The notes beneath the pieces were generated by a model. That model ran no database searches. It saw only the letters and a list, made by a program, of their open reading frames with translations, and was not told where the DNA came from. Position numbers and translations under genes: made by a program. From Nocardia cyriacigeorgica (GTDB taxonomy: Bacteria; Actinomycetota; Actinomycetes; Mycobacteriales; Mycobacteriaceae), in assembly GCF_005863245.1 (NCBI RefSeq), contig NZ_VBUT01000004.1:310001-374000 (forward strand): a DNA stretch of 64,000 nucleotides. The letters are read 5' to 3'. Below are positions 8,877 through 19,405 of this stretch, one piece after another. Each line of letters begins with the position of its first letter. Positions within the stretch are counted from its first letter, which is position 1.

Positions 8877-10507
8877 CCACCTCGGCCGACCGGAAATCCG
8901 CGGACCGCGAGGAGCCGGTCGACCCCGAGATCACAGCGACAGACTCCGCGGGCGACGCCTCGGCCCCGGCGACCACCGAGCGGGCATCCGCCGACGCTCC
9001 GGCGACCCCGGCCGCCGAGCCGGCGACCGAGAAGTCCTCGTCGGCCACGAACCCCCTGCGCCGCACCGCCGACACCCTGATCGCCAGGTTCGGCGCGGCC
9101 ACCCTCGCCTTCACCATCCTCGCGACCCTGTTCGGCGCCGTCTTCGCGGTGATCACCCCGCCGTTCTGGGGCCACGACGAGATCACCCAATTCGGCCGCG
9201 CCTACCAGGTGGCGCACGGTGGGTTCCTGCCGCAGGAAATCGATGACGATCGCGGCGTCGCCTACGGCGGCCAGGCGCCCGCAGCCATCGACGCGCTGAT
9301 GGGCTACTCCTTCCGCGACTACAACGACAACCCGGAAGAGCCGGGCCCGATGGTCGCCGATCCCGGCGGCTACGACCGCGTCGGCGGCGCCGAGGTGACC
9401 GCCGAGCACAAGACGATCTGGTTCACCAATACCGCCGCCTACTCCCCGGTGCCCTATGTGCCCGCCGCGATCGGCATCCGGCTGGCCACCCTGCTGAACC
9501 TGGACGCCGGTGGCATGGTGCTGCTGACCCGGCTCGCCGGGCTGCTCGCCTACCTCGTCGTGGTCGGGTTCGCGCTGTGGTCGTTGCGTAACTATCGCGT
9601 GCAGTGGCTGGCGTTCAGCGTGGCGTTGCTGCCGATCGCGGTGTTCCAGGCGGGCACCGTCACGGCCGACACGATGACCAACGCGCTGGCCATCATGGTG
9701 TCGGCGTTGCTGGTCAAGGCGCTGTTCCTGGGTCGGGGACTGGGCCGGGTGGAGACGACGGCGCTGCTCGCCGCGACGGTGCTGCTGCCGTTGAGCAAGC
9801 CGACCTACGTGCTGCTCGCCATGCTGGTGGTGCTGGTCCCGGCCAAGCGCTTCGGATTCTCCGGCCTGCTGCGCCGGCTGCCGTGGCTGTGCGCGGCCAT
9901 CGGCGCAGCCGGGTTCGCGGTGTGGATGAAGATCGCCGCCCCGACCGGCGACGGCATGAGCCTGATGCGGCCGCGGCACCAGTGGTACACGGTGAATCCG
10001 GGCGAACAGCTCAGCAACATCCTCGGTGACCCGATCGGTTTCCTCGGCGTCTTCGGCGAGAGCATCGCCCGCCGCGATCAGGAGTGGTTCACCGAGTTCT
10101 TCGGCGAGCTCGGCTTCGGTTACGTGGATGTGCCCGCCATGTCGATCGTGACGTGCCTGCTGGCGTTCGCGGTCGGGCTCGGGATCGCCGAGCGGATGAC
10201 GGCCCCGGATTTCCGGCGCACCCTCATCGTCGCGCTGACGATGGCGGCGAGCGTCGCGATGATCTACGTGACGCTCTACATGTCGTTCACGCCGGTCGAT
10301 TTCTACATCATCGACGGCGTGCAGGGCCGCTACTTCGTGCCGCTGGCCATCCTCACCTTCGCGGTGCTGCTGCGCTGGATGCCATTGCGGCTCACCGGTG
10401 TCGGCGGTAAGGCGCCGGGCCGGGCGGCACCGGTCACCATCATGGCGGCGACGACGATCGCCTTGGCCGCGGCGGCCATCAAGTACTACGTAGTGGTCTG
10501 GGGCTGA
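8873..10507 (+). CDS. Large polytopic membrane protein (DUF2142-like)
   Basis: A 544-residue protein with a 60-residue Ala/Thr/Ser-rich cytoplasmic head and about ten to twelve hydrophobic helices. After helix 1 comes a long outside loop beginning PPFWGHDEITQFGRAY; an acidic residue pair in this place is usual in GT-C glycosyltransferases using polyprenyl-phosphate sugars. The overall pattern suits the DUF2142 membrane family, often linked to cell-wall glycan assembly. Start TTG at 8873 overlaps the preceding stop (TTGA), so it is coupled to the GT2 gene that probably makes its donor. A GT-C transferase role is inference from topology and context. Confidence 0.7.
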   Translation: MTTSADRKSADREEPVDPEITATDSAGDASAPATTERASADAPATPAAEPATEKSSSATNPLRRTADTLIARFGAATLAFTILATLFGAVFAVITPPFWGHDEITQFGRAYQVAHGGFLPQEIDDDRGVAYGGQAPAAIDALMGYSFRDYNDNPEEPGPMVADPGGYDRVGGAEVTAEHKTIWFTNTAAYSPVPYVPAAIGIRLATLLNLDAGGMVLLTRLAGLLAYLVVVGFALWSLRNYRVQWLAFSVALLPIAVFQAGTVTADTMTNALAIMVSALLVKALFLGRGLGRVETTALLAATVLLPLSKPTYVLLAMLVVLVPAKRFGFSGLLRRLPWLCAAIGAAGFAVWMKIAAPTGDGMSLMRPRHQWYTVNPGEQLSNILGDPIGFLGVFGESIARRDQEWFTEFFGELGFGYVDVPAMSIVTCLLAFAVGLGIAERMTAPDFRRTLIVALTMAASVAMIYVTLYMSFTPVDFYIIDGVQGRYFVPLAILTFAVLLRWMPLRLTGVGGKAPGRAAPVTIMAATTIALAAAAIKYYVVVWG

Positions 10508-10556
10508 GCGTCCCGCCGCGGCCCAGCCGTCTTGCCGGGCCGCGCACGCGAAGGCC

Positions 10557-11870
<1,314 letters not shown>

Positions 11871-12575
11871 ATGCTGATGAGGAAATTCGCCGCGACTTCG
11901 GCGCTCGTGATCGCCGCGCTCGGCGTCACGGCAGGCACCGTCAACGCCGCGCCCGCCACCGAGACCGCCGTCAACTTCACCGCGCAGAGCACCGATTCGT
12001 CGACGATCATCACCACCGATGCCGGCTCGCTGGTCGTCGAAGACAACACCTTCAAGGTGAAGGCGAGCAACGGCACCGTGCTGGCCGGAACCCCGCTGTC
12101 GTTCCGGGTGGACGATTTCGAGTTCCCGATCGCCGCCGACATCTCCGGCCGCACCGCCACCCTGACCCCGCAGCTGGACATGGCCAAGGCCGTCTACAAG
12201 CCGGTCGCCCTGCCGTTCGAGGACCAGGCCAACTGGAAGACCCCCTATGACCGGGAGAAGGACGCCTTCAACCGGATGAAGGACACCATCAGCACCGGCG
12301 CCACCATCGCCACCCTGGTCGGCGGCATCGGCGGCGCGGCCGTCGGTTGTGTGCTCGGCGGCATCGCCGGCGCCACCGTCGCCTCGGCCACCATCGTCGG
12401 CCTGTTCGGCCCGTTCATCCCGGCCGCCGCGGTCGGCTGCATCGGCGGCATCCTCGCCGTCGGCGCGCTCGGCACCCTGGCCGGCCAGATCCTGATCACC
12501 GCGCCCGTCGCGATCGGCGCCGCGATCCAGTACTTCACCACCATCAACCAGCCGTTCAACCCGCCGGCCAAGTAA
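11871..12575 (+). CDS. Secreted protein with glycine-zipper-like tail
   Basis: A 234-residue exported protein. A typical Sec signal peptide (MLMRKFAATSALVIAALG, cleavage probably after VNAA) is followed by a roughly 110-residue soluble beta-rich part and then, from about residue 140, a long hydrophobic Gly/Ala/Ile-rich region with GG and GxxxG spacing (GGIGGAAVG, GGIAGATV) ending at PFNPPAK. I know proteins of this build as a family abundant in Nocardia without assigned function. The tail could insert into the outer mycomembrane or oligomerise, which is inference. ATG 11871 has GAGG upstream; ATG 11877 is an alternative. A strong terminator follows at 12601. Confidence 0.75.
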   Translation: MLMRKFAATSALVIAALGVTAGTVNAAPATETAVNFTAQSTDSSTIITTDAGSLVVEDNTFKVKASNGTVLAGTPLSFRVDDFEFPIAADISGRTATLTPQLDMAKAVYKPVALPFEDQANWKTPYDREKDAFNRMKDTISTGATIATLVGGIGGAAVGCVLGGIAGATVASATIVGLFGPFIPAAAVGCIGGILAVGALGTLAGQILITAPVAIGAAIQYFTTINQPFNPPAK

Positions 12576-12600
12576 TTCCCCGGCGTTCCCTACAGCAGGT

Positions 12601-12630
12601 GACCCCGTCCGGTTCCGACCGGGCGGGGTC
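12601..12630 (+). terminator. Hairpin terminator of the secreted-protein gene
   Basis: Arms GACCCCGTCCGG and CCGGGCGGGGTC pair over 12 positions with one G-T pair around a six-base loop. It starts 25 bases past the stop and lacks a long T-run, as usual in high-GC actinobacteria. Confidence 0.75.
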
Positions 12631-12745
12631 TCTGCGGTGATCGCCGAATATTTGCCCCGAAATTACGGTAGGTATTTCGGATCACATTCCCGGCGGATTT
12701 CCGCCCGACTGATTCGCCGACTGTGCGGAATTGTTTACATACGGT

Positions 12746-13732
12746 TCACGCGGTACGCACCTGCTCGGCCTGTTCGATTCGGGCCCGGATGAATCGTGAG
12801 GCGCGGGCCAAGGCCGCCCGGCCCTCCGGCAGATTCGGCGCGATGCTCATGAAATCGTGCACCGTGCCGCGCCACAGCTCGAGCGAGTTCGGCACGCCCG
12901 CCGCGGTGAGCCGCCGCGCCATCAACTCGCTGTCGAAGCGCAGCAGCTCCTGTTCGGCCGCGATCAGCAGCACCGGAGGCAGCCCGGTCAGGTTCGCGTT
13001 GACCGGGGAGAGCTTCGGATCGAGTACGCCCGCGACCTCGCCGCCGAGCCGCACTACCGCGGTCAGCGCCGCCAGCGGGATGTAGGCGTCGCGCGCGGTT
13101 TTCTCGTACGCGCTTTTCGCGGCGTAATCGAGATCCAGCAGCGGGCTCAGCCCGAGAATCCCGGCCGGTGCGGGCAGCCCCGCCTGTTGTGCGGCGAGCA
13201 CGGTGGAGAAGGCCAGCAGACCGCCTGCCGAATCGCCTGCGATGACGATGCGCGCGGGATCGACCCGGTGCCGCAGCAACCAGCGATAGGCCTCCAGGCA
13301 GTCGGCCAGCGACTCGGTGATCCGGGTACCGGGCAGCTGCCGGTACTCGACGTTCACCACCGGCAGCCCGGTCCGGCGCGCGAGTCCGGCAGCGACGGGC
13401 CGGTGGGTCCGGATGCCGCAGATCGCGAAGCCGCCGCCGTGGAAATACAGCACCGCACCGTGCCGCAGCGCCCGCGACGCTCCGGCGGGGCGCACGATCT
13501 CCATCCGGAAACCCTTCATCTTGACCAGCTCGCGGTCGATGCCGGCGGGTTCCGGGCGCAGCATCGACAGGCCGTCGATCAGCGCGGCGCCGACGGGCAG
13601 GGTCATCCGGTTGATCGGGAAGCTGCGCAGGACCGGTCGCACCACTCCGCGGAAGGCCGCCTCGAAGACCCGTCCTGGCGCACTCGGGCCGCCTGGATTG
13701 ACCACGATCCCTGGTTCTTTAGTCGCACCCAT
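12746..13732 (-). CDS. Alpha/beta hydrolase, HSL-type esterase
   Basis: A 328-residue carboxylesterase/lipase of the hormone-sensitive-lipase group. The oxyanion-hole HGGG is at 98-101, the nucleophile elbow GDSAGG has Ser168, and LDPKLSPVNA and the C-terminal VHDF supply the acid and His of the triad. ATG at 13732 is preceded by GGAGG; the longer frame upstream has no family likeness. No signal peptide, so cytoplasmic. Members act on short-chain acyl esters; the natural substrate is unknown. It sits between rmlB and rmlA without an obvious functional link. Confidence 0.88.
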   Translation of the reverse strand: MGATKEPGIVVNPGGPSAPGRVFEAAFRGVVRPVLRSFPINRMTLPVGAALIDGLSMLRPEPAGIDRELVKMKGFRMEIVRPAGASRALRHGAVLYFHGGGFAICGIRTHRPVAAGLARRTGLPVVNVEYRQLPGTRITESLADCLEAYRWLLRHRVDPARIVIAGDSAGGLLAFSTVLAAQQAGLPAPAGILGLSPLLDLDYAAKSAYEKTARDAYIPLAALTAVVRLGGEVAGVLDPKLSPVNANLTGLPPVLLIAAEQELLRFDSELMARRLTAAGVPNSLELWRGTVHDFMSIAPNLPEGRAALARASRFIRARIEQAEQVRTA

Positions 13733-14094
13733 CGCGCACCTGCCTCCGCTGGAGCGTCGAGCCCCGGCCGGACAGCAGCCCGGATGAGCGTCGACGCTGA
13801 CGTTCACTCCGACCACCCGGCGGTTCAGAAGCGAGTACGTTTCACAACTCGCGGCCCCGGCACACCGCGTGACCGTTATTCGTGCAACAACAGTGCCCGA
13901 ATCCGCTGTTCCCCATACCTGGTACCCGCACGCCGTAACCGTTTCGAACAGCACTCGGAATCTCCCCGAAGCCTGGACCGGCCGTGGTCCACGCCCGAGC
14001 AGAGGTTCGTCGCCGGCCGGCAGGCCACCGGTCGCCCATATCCCCCGATGGCCGGTCGCCCTTGTCCGGTTCTGCCCTGGCAGACTGTGCAGAC

Positions 14095-14967
14095 ATGCGC
14101 GGAATCATCTTGGCCGGCGGCACCGGGACCCGGTTGCACCCGATCACGCGCGGTGTCAGCAAGCAGCTGGTCCCGGTCTACGACAAGCCGATGGTCTACT
14201 ACCCGCTGTCCACGCTGATGCTGGCCGGGATCCGCGAGATCCTGGTGATCACCACCCCGGAGGACGCGGAGTCGTTCCGGCGCCTGCTCGGCGACGGCAC
14301 CCAGTTCGGCATCACCATCGACTACGTCGTCCAGCCCGAACCCGACGGCCTGGCCAGGGCCTTCGTCCTCGGCGCCGACCATATCGGCACCGACTGCGCG
14401 GCTCTGGTGCTCGGCGACAACATCTTCCACGGCCCGGGCCTCGGCACCAGCCTGAATCGCTTCGCCGGCCTGGACGGCGGCGCGGTGTTCGCCTACCGGG
14501 TCTCGGATCCGAGCGCGTATGGCGTCGTCGAATTCACCGGCGGCCGTGCGGTATCCATCGAGGAGAAGCCGAAAGTTCCGCGCTCGAACTACGCGATCCC
14601 CGGCCTGTACTTCTACGACAACGATGTCGTGGAGATCGCCCGCGGCCTACGCCCGTCCGCACGCGGGGAATACGAGATCAGCGATATCAACCGGGCCTAC
14701 CTGGAGGCGGGCAAGCTGCGCGTCGACGTGCTCGCACGCGGCACCGCGTGGCTGGACACCGGCACCTTCGACTCGCTGCTGGACGCCGCCAACTACGTGC
14801 GCACCATCGAAGAACGCCAGGGCCTCAAGATCGGTGTGCCCGAAGAGGTCGCCTGGCGGATGGGTTACATCGACGACGAACAGCTGTGCGCGCTGGCCGA
14901 CCCGCTGGTGCGGTCCGGGTACGGCAGCTATCTGCTCGATCTGCTCGAGCGCGGACGAGGCTGGTGA
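14095..14967 (+). CDS. rmlA: Glucose-1-phosphate thymidylyltransferase RmlA
   Basis: First step of dTDP-L-rhamnose synthesis: glucose-1-phosphate plus dTTP gives dTDP-glucose. 290 residues, normal length. The nucleotide-binding GGTGTRLHP is at 8-16, followed by [12 protein letters not shown], the VLGDN motif, IEEKPK and GTAWLDTGT, all standard for RmlA. The upstream part of the open frame has no family likeness, so ATG 14095 (MRGIILAGG) is the start. It ends two bases before the ATG of rmlC, so the two are cotranscribed. Confidence 0.95.
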   Translation: MRGIILAGGTGTRLHPITRGVSKQLVPVYDKPMVYYPLSTLMLAGIREILVITTPEDAESFRRLLGDGTQFGITIDYVVQPEPDGLARAFVLGADHIGTDCAALVLGDNIFHGPGLGTSLNRFAGLDGGAVFAYRVSDPSAYGVVEFTGGRAVSIEEKPKVPRSNYAIPGLYFYDNDVVEIARGLRPSARGEYEISDINRAYLEAGKLRVDVLARGTAWLDTGTFDSLLDAANYVRTIEERQGLKIGVPEEVAWRMGYIDDEQLCALADPLVRSGYGSYLLDLLERGRGW

Positions 14968-14969
14968 GG

Positions 14970-15524
14970 ATGCGGATCCAGGAGATGTCGATCCCGGGCG
15001 CGTGGGTGTTCACCCCGCGCCTGCATGGCGACGAGCGCGGCACCTTCGCCGAGACGTTCAAGGCCTCGGAGTTCGAGAAGGCCACCGGCCGCCGCTTCGA
15101 TCTGCTCCAAGTCAACACCTCGGTGTCGGCGGCCGGCGTGCTGCGCGGCATCCACTACACCGAAAACCCGCCCGGCCAGGCCAAATACGTGAGCTGCGTG
15201 CGCGGGGCGTTCCTCGATGTGGTGGTGGATCTGCGCGCGGGCTCGCCGACCTTCGGGCGCTGGGACAGCGTCGTGCTCGACGATGTGGATCGCCGTTCGG
15301 TGTTCCTGTCCGAGGGGCTCGGTCACGCGATCCTGTCGCTGGCCGACGATTCCACCGTCACCTACCTGTGCTCGCTGGAGTACTCCCCCGAATTCGACCA
15401 TGATCTGGACGCTTTCGATCCGCAGCTGGCCATCGACTGGCCGCGCACCGATCGCGACGGCCGCCCGATCACCTATCTGCGTTCGCCGAAGGACGCCGCC
15501 GCGCCACGGCTGGCCGACCTCTGA
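14970..15524 (+). CDS. rmlC: dTDP-4-dehydrorhamnose 3,5-epimerase RmlC
   Basis: Third step of dTDP-rhamnose synthesis, a cupin-fold epimerase of 184 residues. The catalytic LRGIHY with His62 and the Tyr138 region (YLCSLEYSPEF) are present, as is the LGHA block with His119. ATG 14970 lies nine bases after ACGAGG; a GTG at 14964 that overlaps the rmlA stop is an alternative. It follows rmlA directly. The last enzyme, RmlD, is not in this window; in M. tuberculosis rmlC and rmlD are adjacent, so the split arrangement differs. Confidence 0.93.
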   Translation: MRIQEMSIPGAWVFTPRLHGDERGTFAETFKASEFEKATGRRFDLLQVNTSVSAAGVLRGIHYTENPPGQAKYVSCVRGAFLDVVVDLRAGSPTFGRWDSVVLDDVDRRSVFLSEGLGHAILSLADDSTVTYLCSLEYSPEFDHDLDAFDPQLAIDWPRTDRDGRPITYLRSPKDAAAPRLADL

Positions 15525-15592
15525 CCCGGTCCTGCGTCACAAGCGCAGGCCGGCAAGCCCTTCGGCGGGCAGGTAACGCGAAACCGCTGCGC

Positions 15593-16471
15593 TCAGCGGC
15601 AGTTCGCGCGCGCGTCGTCGATCGCCGTGCGCGCGTCGATCGCCGCCGATCGGATGCTGTCGAACGCCGCGCGGTACCGGTCGATATCGGGCGTTTTGTC
15701 CAGGTAGACCGGCCCGGTGAACGCCTCCACGTAGACCACCGGCGGCTCGGGCGCACCGTCCGCCGGGTCGGGCGCGGGGAATTCGAGCAGCACGAACGGC
15801 CCCGATTCGATGCCGCGGTGGTATTCGGCGTCGGAGGGCACCACCTGGATGCGCACATTGGGTAGTTCGCACATCAGCCGTAGGTGGTCGAGCTGGCCTG
15901 CCGTCACCGAGCGATCGCCGAGCGGCCGCCACAGCGCCGCCTCGCCGATCAACACGTCCAGCCGCAGCGGCGACTCGTCCCTGGTCAGCAGGGGCTGGCG
16001 GGCCATCCGCAGCCGCACCCGGCGCTCGATATCGGAATCCGATAGCTCAGGGCGCGCGGCCCGCAGCAGCGCGCGGGCATAGTCCTCGGTTTGCAGCAGG
16101 CCGGGAATCAGCTGGTCCTCGTAGGCGAACAGCCGCGAGGCTGCCTCTTCCAGCCCGATGTAGACCTCGAATCCCTCACCGATGACGTCGCTGTAACCGG
16201 TCCACCACCCGCGGGCCTTGGTCTCCTTGGCCAGCGCGGTGAGCGGGCCGACGGCCTCCGGTGGCGCCCCGTACACCTTGCACATGGCCTCCACATCCAG
16301 GCCGCGCAGCGAGGTCTGCCCGGTTTCGATGCGCCAGATCTTGGCCTCCGACCACTCCAATTGCTGCGCCGCGGCGCGCGTGGTCATCCTGGCCCGGTTG
16401 CGCAGATCGCGCAGTTGCCTGCCGAGGCGCCGCCTCGGCATGGTCGAGCCGGTGGTCCCCTGTGCTGCCAA
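15593..16471 (-). CDS. XRE-family regulator with DUF5753 domain
   Basis: A 292-residue DNA-binding protein: lambda-repressor-type helix-turn-helix at about residues 15-70 (LGRQLRDLRNRARMT ... IWRIETGQ), then the DUF5753 ligand/partner domain, with GLLQTEDYARA and the end RSAAIDA. Such regulators in Streptomyces and Nocardia usually lie next to a small DUF397 protein; none is visible here. The start is TTG with AGGGGG four bases upstream; ATG at 16441 is an alternative. It converges on rmlC. Target genes are unknown. Confidence 0.88.
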   Translation of the reverse strand: MAAQGTTGSTMPRRRLGRQLRDLRNRARMTTRAAAQQLEWSEAKIWRIETGQTSLRGLDVEAMCKVYGAPPEAVGPLTALAKETKARGWWTGYSDVIGEGFEVYIGLEEAASRLFAYEDQLIPGLLQTEDYARALLRAARPELSDSDIERRVRLRMARQPLLTRDESPLRLDVLIGEAALWRPLGDRSVTAGQLDHLRLMCELPNVRIQVVPSDAEYHRGIESGPFVLLEFPAPDPADGAPEPPVVYVEAFTGPVYLDKTPDIDRYRAAFDSIRSAAIDARTAIDDARANCR

Positions 16472-16568
16472 TGTTCCCCCTAGTTAGACGAACGGCATTG
16501 TTCCACAACGAAACCCGACGGCAATACCAGGGATGTCACAGGTAGGACAGGTGTCGCTTCCAGGACAC

Positions 16569-17129
16569 TCACTTACGCAAGCCGCCGCGGCGGAACCGCC
16601 AGAACTGCACCGCGCGAACGTCTTCGGAGAGCTGGTTGACCGGCTCGGCCACATCGGACAGTGCCTGGAACAGGTCGTCGGCCAGGTCGCTGATGTGCTC
16701 GACCCGCGTGGCCAGCCGGGAGGCGTTCACCAGGAACTCCAGCACCAGCCGCACCGAGGCGGCGATGCTCAGCCCCAGCGGCACCGCGATCAACGCGGCG
16801 AAGATGCCGAGCAGCGCCGAGACCTGCCACATCAGCACCGTCAGCGCGATCGGGATACCGATGGCGAACAGCAGCCCGAGCAGATAGGCCAGCGGCAGCA
16901 GCGTCCGGGTGACGGGCCTGCGGAACTGCACATCGAGCAGGCCGCGCACGGCGTCGGCGCACCACTGCCGGAACGCGCGCCTGCTGACGAACGGCTCGGG
17001 CGAGGTCTCCTCTTCGGTGGCGCCCCCGGTGAACCGGCGCGCCGCCGTCGAGCGCCAGGTGATCCAGCGCGACTCGGCCTCCAGGTCGTCCGGTTGTGGC
17101 GACTCGGTGCGGTCGGACTCATCACTCAT
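16569..17129 (-). CDS. DUF4282 membrane protein
   Basis: A 186-residue protein with an acidic N-terminal head (about 50 residues) and two membrane helices around residues 76-130 (LPLAYLLGLLFAIGIPIAL and LGIFAALIAVPLGLSIAAS), joined to an amphipathic C-terminal helix. The VRGLLDVQFRRPVT entry to helix 1 is typical of DUF4282 proteins, whose function is unknown. ATG 17129 has GGAAGGA upstream. It could share a transcript with the XRE gene, about 100 bases downstream. Confidence 0.78.
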   Translation of the reverse strand: MSDESDRTESPQPDDLEAESRWITWRSTAARRFTGGATEEETSPEPFVSRRAFRQWCADAVRGLLDVQFRRPVTRTLLPLAYLLGLLFAIGIPIALTVLMWQVSALLGIFAALIAVPLGLSIAASVRLVLEFLVNASRLATRVEHISDLADDLFQALSDVAEPVNQLSEDVRAVQFWRFRRGGLRK

Positions 17130-17369
17130 GCCGGGAATCCTTCCCGCTCCCGGCCCCGGAAACCAGCCCCGACCTCGTCACATCTGCCCCGGTGGCGGCC
17201 GCGAAACCGGGCGCCGGGCGCTCTAGCACCGATCGCTATTACTCGCCGGTAAATGAGACGAATCCGACAGTTGTGAAAAATTCGCGGAATCCCGTAACGC
17301 TTCGGGCACCTGCCCTCGATACGAACCATGAATGCAGGACCTGATCTGTAACGGGGAATGGAGAAGACA

Positions 17370-17852
17370 GTGCGCACGACGTTTCCGACTTCCGTCTCGG
17401 CGGACGCCATGTCCGCAGCCGCGCAGGACTACACCCAGCGCGGTTGGACGGTCGCCGAAACGGCCAACGGTCTGTGCCTGATCACCGATGACGACCTGTC
17501 CGCCATCGAGGTCAGTGGGGAGCTGGCCGCGGAGGTCCGTCGCTTCCTGCGTGCCAACAACCTGTCCGGACCGGTGATCGAGATCCCGGGGACCGAGCGT
17601 CGCGAGATCCACCTCGTCACCGGCGCCCGCAAGGCTGCCATGGCGATCGAGGCGCTGCGTGAGGCCGGGGCCACCGTCCACACCGACGGTGCGAGCATCC
17701 CGCTGCCGCCGACGCAGCTCTCGGCCGGGTCGGCCTGCTGGGGCATCGCCCCCGGCGAGGCCCGCTGGGTGCCGCCGGTGGTCGCGATCAGCGCCGCCGT
17801 CCGGGCCGCCGCGGCCCGCAAGCGCGGACAGCTCACCAGCGTCGCCTGCTGA
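17370..17852 (+). CDS. Small soluble protein, unknown
   Basis: About 160 residues, no membrane segment or signal peptide. GTG 17370 was chosen because GGAG lies six bases upstream; ATG 17358 has poor spacing. Segments QRGWTVAETANGLCLI and VTGARKAAMAIEALREAGA, and the Pro-rich SIPLPPTQLSAGSA, recall the short proteins related to the N-terminal domain of bifunctional primase-polymerases, but I cannot see its acidic catalytic triad, so no enzymatic role is claimed. Followed by a very strong terminator, so it is a single-gene unit. Confidence 0.7.
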   Translation: MRTTFPTSVSADAMSAAAQDYTQRGWTVAETANGLCLITDDDLSAIEVSGELAAEVRRFLRANNLSGPVIEIPGTERREIHLVTGARKAAMAIEALREAGATVHTDGASIPLPPTQLSAGSACWGIAPGEARWVPPVVAISAAVRAAAARKRGQLTSVAC

Positions 17853-17910
17853 GCCGGCACGAGTAGCACGGACGAGACCGTCCCATAGACAACAGCACAC
17901 GGCAGACACC

Positions 17911-17940
17911 GACCCCGTCGTTTCCCCCGACGGGGTCTTT
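17911..17940 (+). terminator. Perfect hairpin with T-run
   Basis: Arms GACCCCGTCG and CGACGGGGTC are exact complements around a seven-base loop and are followed by TTT. It ends the transcript of the gene at 17370-17852. Confidence 0.85.
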
Positions 17941-18193
17941 GCCGTACCACGAAAGCCCTTGCGCGCGGGGAGGTTCGCCGCGCGGTAACCCGGCGCCGAG
18001 AATCGAACGAACCAGTCTGTTTTGTCGATGCCCGGAAAACCTTGGGCGAGCTAGGGATTCGCCGACCCGGACTGGACGCATTCCGCTCCGCAACCGGGCG
18101 TTTGCCGGATAAAATTGACCAGCTTTCGTTTTAAGTCGCTGGTTCGACGAGGAGCCTCGACGGTCTCGAATCCGGCTATCTCAGGGGGCGCGC

Positions 18194-18793
18194 ATGCGCG
18201 GCAGCGACGGCGAGCACGAACTACAGGAACGTCACGGCACCCAGGACCGGGCCCGGCGCTTCTACGACGACCAGGTCCGCGACCGGCTCAACGACCAGAT
18301 GATCGAATTCGTCGGCCGGATGGATATGGCGTTCATCGCCACCGCCGACGCTCGCGGCGAATGCGATGCCAGCTTCCGGGCGGGCGAACCGGGATTTCTG
18401 CACGTGATCGACGAGCAGACGCTCGCCTACCCGGAGTACCGGGGCAACGGCGTGCTGGCCAGCCTCGGCAACATCCACACCAACCCGCACATCGGCATCC
18501 TGCTGATCGACTTCATGCGCGACCTGATCGGCCTGCACATCAACGGCTCGGCCCGCATCGTCGACGATGTCGCGCTGCGCGCCGGGGTGCCCGGCCTGCC
18601 GCCGAGCCGCCGCGGGCGCGAGGCCCAGCTGTGGGTGGTGGTCGACGTCGAAGAGGCCTATATCCACTGCCGCAAGCATATACCGCATCTGGTGCCCGCC
18701 ACCCGTGAGCAGCGGGAATGGGGTACCGACAGCGTGCGCGCCAAGGGCGGTGACTATTTCGGCGTCAAGGCGGAGTCGCTGGTGGAGAGCTGA
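18194..18793 (+). CDS. Pyridoxamine 5'-phosphate oxidase-like flavoprotein
   Basis: A 199-residue split-barrel protein of the PNPOx-like group, binding FMN or F420. The core shows FIATADARGECDASFR, the conserved YRGNGVLASLGNI segment and IGLLLIDF-like strand, and ends with a C-terminal YIHCRKHIP block, all typical of the PNPOx-related proteins whose substrates are not known. ATG 18194 has AGGGGG five bases upstream. It is convergent with the GtrA gene, 12 bases apart. A role as an oxidoreductase is inferred from the fold only. Confidence 0.82.
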   Translation: MRGSDGEHELQERHGTQDRARRFYDDQVRDRLNDQMIEFVGRMDMAFIATADARGECDASFRAGEPGFLHVIDEQTLAYPEYRGNGVLASLGNIHTNPHIGILLIDFMRDLIGLHINGSARIVDDVALRAGVPGLPPSRRGREAQLWVVVDVEEAYIHCRKHIPHLVPATREQREWGTDSVRAKGGDYFGVKAESLVES

Positions 18794-18805
18794 ACGGGCC
18801 GGGCT

Positions 18806-19258
18806 CTAGTCGATCTTGAAGATGACCATCCGCTGCACCACGAAGTTGATCACGGTGGCGGTGCCCTGCGCGACGACGTAGGCCAGCGGCAACCGCCACC
18901 AGGTGTCGGGCAGTGCCTGGTACATCACCCAGTTGAGACCGACCTGTACTGCGAAGGTGACCGCGTACAGCGCGACCACCGCGATGAACCGGGCCCGGCT
19001 CGGCGGCGCTTGGAATGTCCAGCGCCGATTGATCACGTAGGCGGTGGTGGTGCCGGCGATGAAGCCGACCGCTTTGGCCAGGCTGACGTGCAGCCCCACC
19101 GCGTACAGCAGGGAATACAGGCCGAAGTCGACGATGGCCGACAACCCGCCGGTCACACCGAACCTGATGACCTGCGTCTTCAGATCCACATTGGTACCGC
19201 CCGGCTCGTCGACCAGCGGAAGCTCGACCGGAAGCGGCAGATGGGGTTCGGCACTCAC
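18806..19258 (-). CDS. GtrA-family protein, Rv3789-like
   Basis: About 150 residues with four membrane helices: [20 protein letters not shown], a second helix before [13 protein letters not shown], and two more. The location next to dprE1 matches Rv3789 of M. tuberculosis, which has been proposed either to move decaprenyl-phospho-arabinose across the membrane or to anchor AftA. GTG 19258 was taken; GTG 19264 is also possible. Unlike M. tuberculosis, the gene points away from dprE1, so the roughly 140 bases between them must hold divergent promoters. Confidence 0.88.
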   Translation of the reverse strand: MSAEPHLPLPVELPLVDEPGGTNVDLKTQVIRFGVTGGLSAIVDFGLYSLLYAVGLHVSLAKAVGFIAGTTTAYVINRRWTFQAPPSRARFIAVVALYAVTFAVQVGLNWVMYQALPDTWWRLPLAYVVAQGTATVINFVVQRMVIFKID

Positions 19259-19405
19259 GCGCACGAGACTATATGGACGCGGCCCGCGCCCACCGCGCAC
19301 CCGAGCACAACCGCCGGCCCGCTTCACGGGCGCGTGGCCGACGCCATACCGGCGGGTACGGCGACCCCGGCCGCCCGCTCGGCGATACCTGTAGCCTCTA
19401 TGCCG

